A stretch of DNA of 64,000 nucleotides. It comes from Tetradesmus obliquus (taxonomy: Eukaryota > Chlorophyta > Chlorophyceae > Sphaeropleales > Scenedesmaceae). The stretch spans positions 5,642,501 to 5,706,500 of the forward strand of contig CP126196.1 in the NCBI GenBank assembly GCA_030272155.1. Direction: 5' to 3'. Position numbers and translations under genes: made by a program. Shown piece by piece: positions 62,195-64,000 of this stretch. A model generated the notes under the pieces. The model saw only the letters and a list, made by a program, of their open reading frames with translations, did no database searches and was not told the origin of the DNA. Position 1 is the stretch's first letter. Each line of letters begins with the position of its first letter.

Positions 62195-64000
62195 TCACAG
62201 CTGCTCATAGCCGCTGGCCTGTTGAAACAGCATGCCACTAAAGCTGCCCACGGTTGGGCTTGCAAGGTAGCTGCCTACACTGTGCCCAGTTGGCACAACC
62301 AGCTCTGCAGGTGCCAACTGCTGGTGAACCATAGACTCATGCTGTGATGTGAGCAGGGTCTGCATACTGCCTGGCAGCAATGCAGCCACCGTCAAACCTG
62401 ATCCTTGAAACAACTGGCTGCAAACTGCCTGCTCCGTTGACACTGCAGGCGATGCTGCTGCTAGCACAGTTGACGGTTGCTGCTGCTGCTGCTGCTGCAG
62501 TGTCAGCAATGGCAACTGATGATCATGCTGTTGCTGCATCATTGAGAAATTAGCCATGCTGTTGGTGTAATCGCTTGGAGACACCCAAAACTGCTGCTGC
62601 TGCTGCTGCTGAAATTGCTGCGGCAGCAACTCAGGTTGCTGTGGTGGCTGCGACAGCAGCAGCTGCTGCATTTGCTGGTCAACCCCCGTGTGTGCACTTT
62701 GTGTTAGCAGCATATAGTTGGGTTGCTGCTGCCGCTGCTGCTGCTGCTGCTGCTGCTGCTGAGCGGTCATAGCAACTGGCACTTGCAGCTGTTGCGGGGT
62801 GTTGATAGAACCTGTAATGAACTGATGTTGTGGCTGCCAACTCACATGCTGTTGTTGCTGCTGCCACGGGAAGCCAAAGGGTTCCAGCCCAGGAGGCTCC
62901 AGATCATATGGCAGCATGTGTGCGGACTGCTGTTGTTGCTGGCTTTGCTGCTGCTCTTGTGGCTGCATCGACAGCTGCAGTAGTTCTGTGCTGTGTTGTT
63001 TTTCAAAATGCCACTGCTCAAGCAGCAGCCGTGGCTGTTGCTGTTGCTGCGGCTGCTGCTGCTGCAGCACCAGCTGCTGCTGCTGCTGCTGCGGCAGCAG
63101 CGGCGTCGGAAACAGCTGCTGCTGCTGCTGCTGCGGCGGCGGCGATGGCTGCTGCTGCTGCTGCTGCTGCTCCTGCTGCTGCTGCCGCTGCTTCAGCTCT
63201 GCTTCCACCTGACCAAGCACTGGCCCATCACCCTGCATTGGCTTCAACGAGCCGTCAGCCAGTTGCTGGTAAGCCTGCATACTACCGTCTGGAAGCTGCA
63301 AATACACAACTGTCACTGTCAAAATGGAAGCACCTGCCATTGGCGACAATGCATCAGAGCTTGAGTTTTTGTCCCCCTGCACAGTCATCTGCTGCTGTTG
63401 GTGCTGCTGTTCCTGCTGTTGTTGCTGTTGCTGCTGCTGCTCCTGCTGCTGCTGCTGCAGCTGCTCCTCCTCCTCCTCCTCCTGCTGTTTTTGCTTTGAG
63501 AACACGCCTGCTGGCTGCTGCTGTTCTGGTTGTTGTTGCCGGGGTGTGTGGTGCAGCTGGTGTAGCTCAGGCTGCTCAGACATTAACTGCTGCTGCTGCT
63601 GCTGCAGCTGGTGTTGATGTGGCATCTCCTGTGCCGTATGCTGAACTGGTGGCAGCTGCAGCTGTGGTCCTTCTGGTGATGTCGTACTTTGCTGCTGCTG
63701 CTGCTGCTGCTGCTGCTTTTGCTCCTGCTGCACCCGTGGGTTTGGTTGCTTCAAGTGCTGCTCAGCCAGCGGTGACATGTGACACTGCTGCTGTTGCTTC
63801 TGTGGCGGCATGTTTGTTGTTGAGATGTTGCTGTTGCTGCATCTACCGCTCATGCTGCCACCACTGATGCTGTTGCTGCCACCACTGATGTTGTTGCTGC
63901 TGATGCTGCTGTGGCCGTGGTGCGTAACCACACCCGCGCTCTGCTGTGGGGCACTCTCCCACCCAAGGCCCCTGCCAGCTCCCTGGTTAGCTCTGGAGCC
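62195..64000 (-). CDS. Gln-rich protein, C-terminal part (gene continues off right edge)
   Basis: The frame is open from the window edge (64000) to TGA at 62195, giving about 601 residues. It starts GSRANQGAGRGLGWESAPQQ and is dominated by Gln runs of 5-10 (CAG, read as CTG on the plus strand), with an EEEEEE block, a conserved-looking segment LTVTVVYLQLPDGSMQAYQQ LADGSL, and a less biased C-terminus (LVVPTGHSVGSYLASPTVGS FSGMLFQQASGYEQL). The composition is like activation domains of algal transcription factors such as the AP2 protein in this window, but no DNA-binding domain is visible; it could lie in exons to the right. No Met is needed for a start here. Confidence 0.5.
   Translation of the reverse strand, partial: GSRANQGAGRGLGWESAPQQSAGVVTHHGHSSISSNNISGGSNSISGGSMSGRCSNSNISTTNMPPQKQQQQCHMSPLAEQHLKQPNPRVQQEQKQQQQQQQQQSTTSPEGPQLQLPPVQHTAQEMPHQHQLQQQQQQLMSEQPELHQLHHTPRQQQPEQQQPAGVFSKQKQQEEEEEEQLQQQQQEQQQQQQQQQEQQHQQQQMTVQGDKNSSSDALSPMAGASILTVTVVYLQLPDGSMQAYQQLADGSLKPMQGDGPVLGQVEAELKQRQQQQEQQQQQQQPSPPPQQQQQQLFPTPLLPQQQQQQLVLQQQQPQQQQQPRLLLEQWHFEKQHSTELLQLSMQPQEQQQSQQQQQSAHMLPYDLEPPGLEPFGFPWQQQQQHVSWQPQHQFITGSINTPQQLQVPVAMTAQQQQQQQQQRQQQPNYMLLTQSAHTGVDQQMQQLLLSQPPQQPELLPQQFQQQQQQQFWVSPSDYTNSMANFSMMQQQHDHQLPLLTLQQQQQQQPSTVLAAASPAVSTEQAVCSQLFQGSGLTVAALLPGSMQTLLTSQHESMVHQQLAPAELVVPTGHSVGSYLASPTVGSFSGMLFQQASGYEQL

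Noticed and set aside
62830-63867. 345-codon plus-strand Ala/Val-rich ORF
   Set aside because: It is the exact antisense of the Gln-rich gene; GCA/GCT runs are the shadow of CAG/CTG repeats.

Overview
The window looks like nuclear DNA of a chlorophycean green alga, most likely a Sphaeropleales/Scenedesmaceae-type genome (inference). The reasons are: spliced genes with canonical GT-AG introns; a chloroplast-type 2-carboxyarabinitol-1-phosphatase next to a Golgi COG7 gene; an AP2 transcription factor; a plant-type CCCTAAA telomere-like stretch; a GC-rich sequence crowded with CTG/CAG runs; and a mix of DNA transposons (Crypton, Tc1/mariner-like, Harbinger-type and TTAA-type MITEs) with a LINE tail.

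Layout. 1-8 kb: the 3' part of an ABHD18-like hydrolase gene (-) running off the left edge, possible unrecognised + strand exons, and a poly-Q nuclear protein gene (-). 8-15 kb: no recognisable gene. 15.1-15.9 kb: a hypothetical protein exon (-). 18.4-21.7 kb: a Crypton-type tyrosine recombinase gene (-), lying directly downstream, on the same strand, of the surviving 5' half of a plastid carboxyarabinitol-phosphatase gene (22.4-23.4 kb, -). 23.9-34.9 kb: a COG7 gene (+), divergent from the phosphatase and sharing a ~500-base promoter region with it. 35.6-36.5 kb: a small unrecognised gene (-). 36.7-38.9 kb: two ~790-base TTAA-type elements in the same orientation with a Harbinger-type MITE between them. 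40.5-41.9 kb: a degenerate-looking coiled-coil locus (-). 45.8-48.7 kb: a three-exon AP2 transcription factor (-). 50.7-52.9 kb: an intron-bearing DDE transposase (+) whose intron holds an antisense endonuclease-like ORF. 57.2-59.5 kb: a leucine-rich-repeat protein (+). 59.9-60.4 kb: a LINE 3' end. 62.2-64 kb: a Gln-rich protein (-) running off the right edge.

The dominant unexplained pattern is serial tandem duplication of exons. In COG7 about a dozen exon segments are present two to four times in tandem with their flanking splice sites. In the phosphatase the end of exon 2 is followed by four more copies. In the ABHD18-like gene one exon start is doubled. Many copies abut CTG/CAG runs that also form the splice-acceptor context. 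The second point of interest is the nested transposase/antisense-endonuclease unit. The third is the phosphatase-Crypton junction, where the exon phases would permit a chimeric protein. All gene models were made by eye from reading frames, splice signals and remembered family patterns; none was tested with transcripts or database searches.
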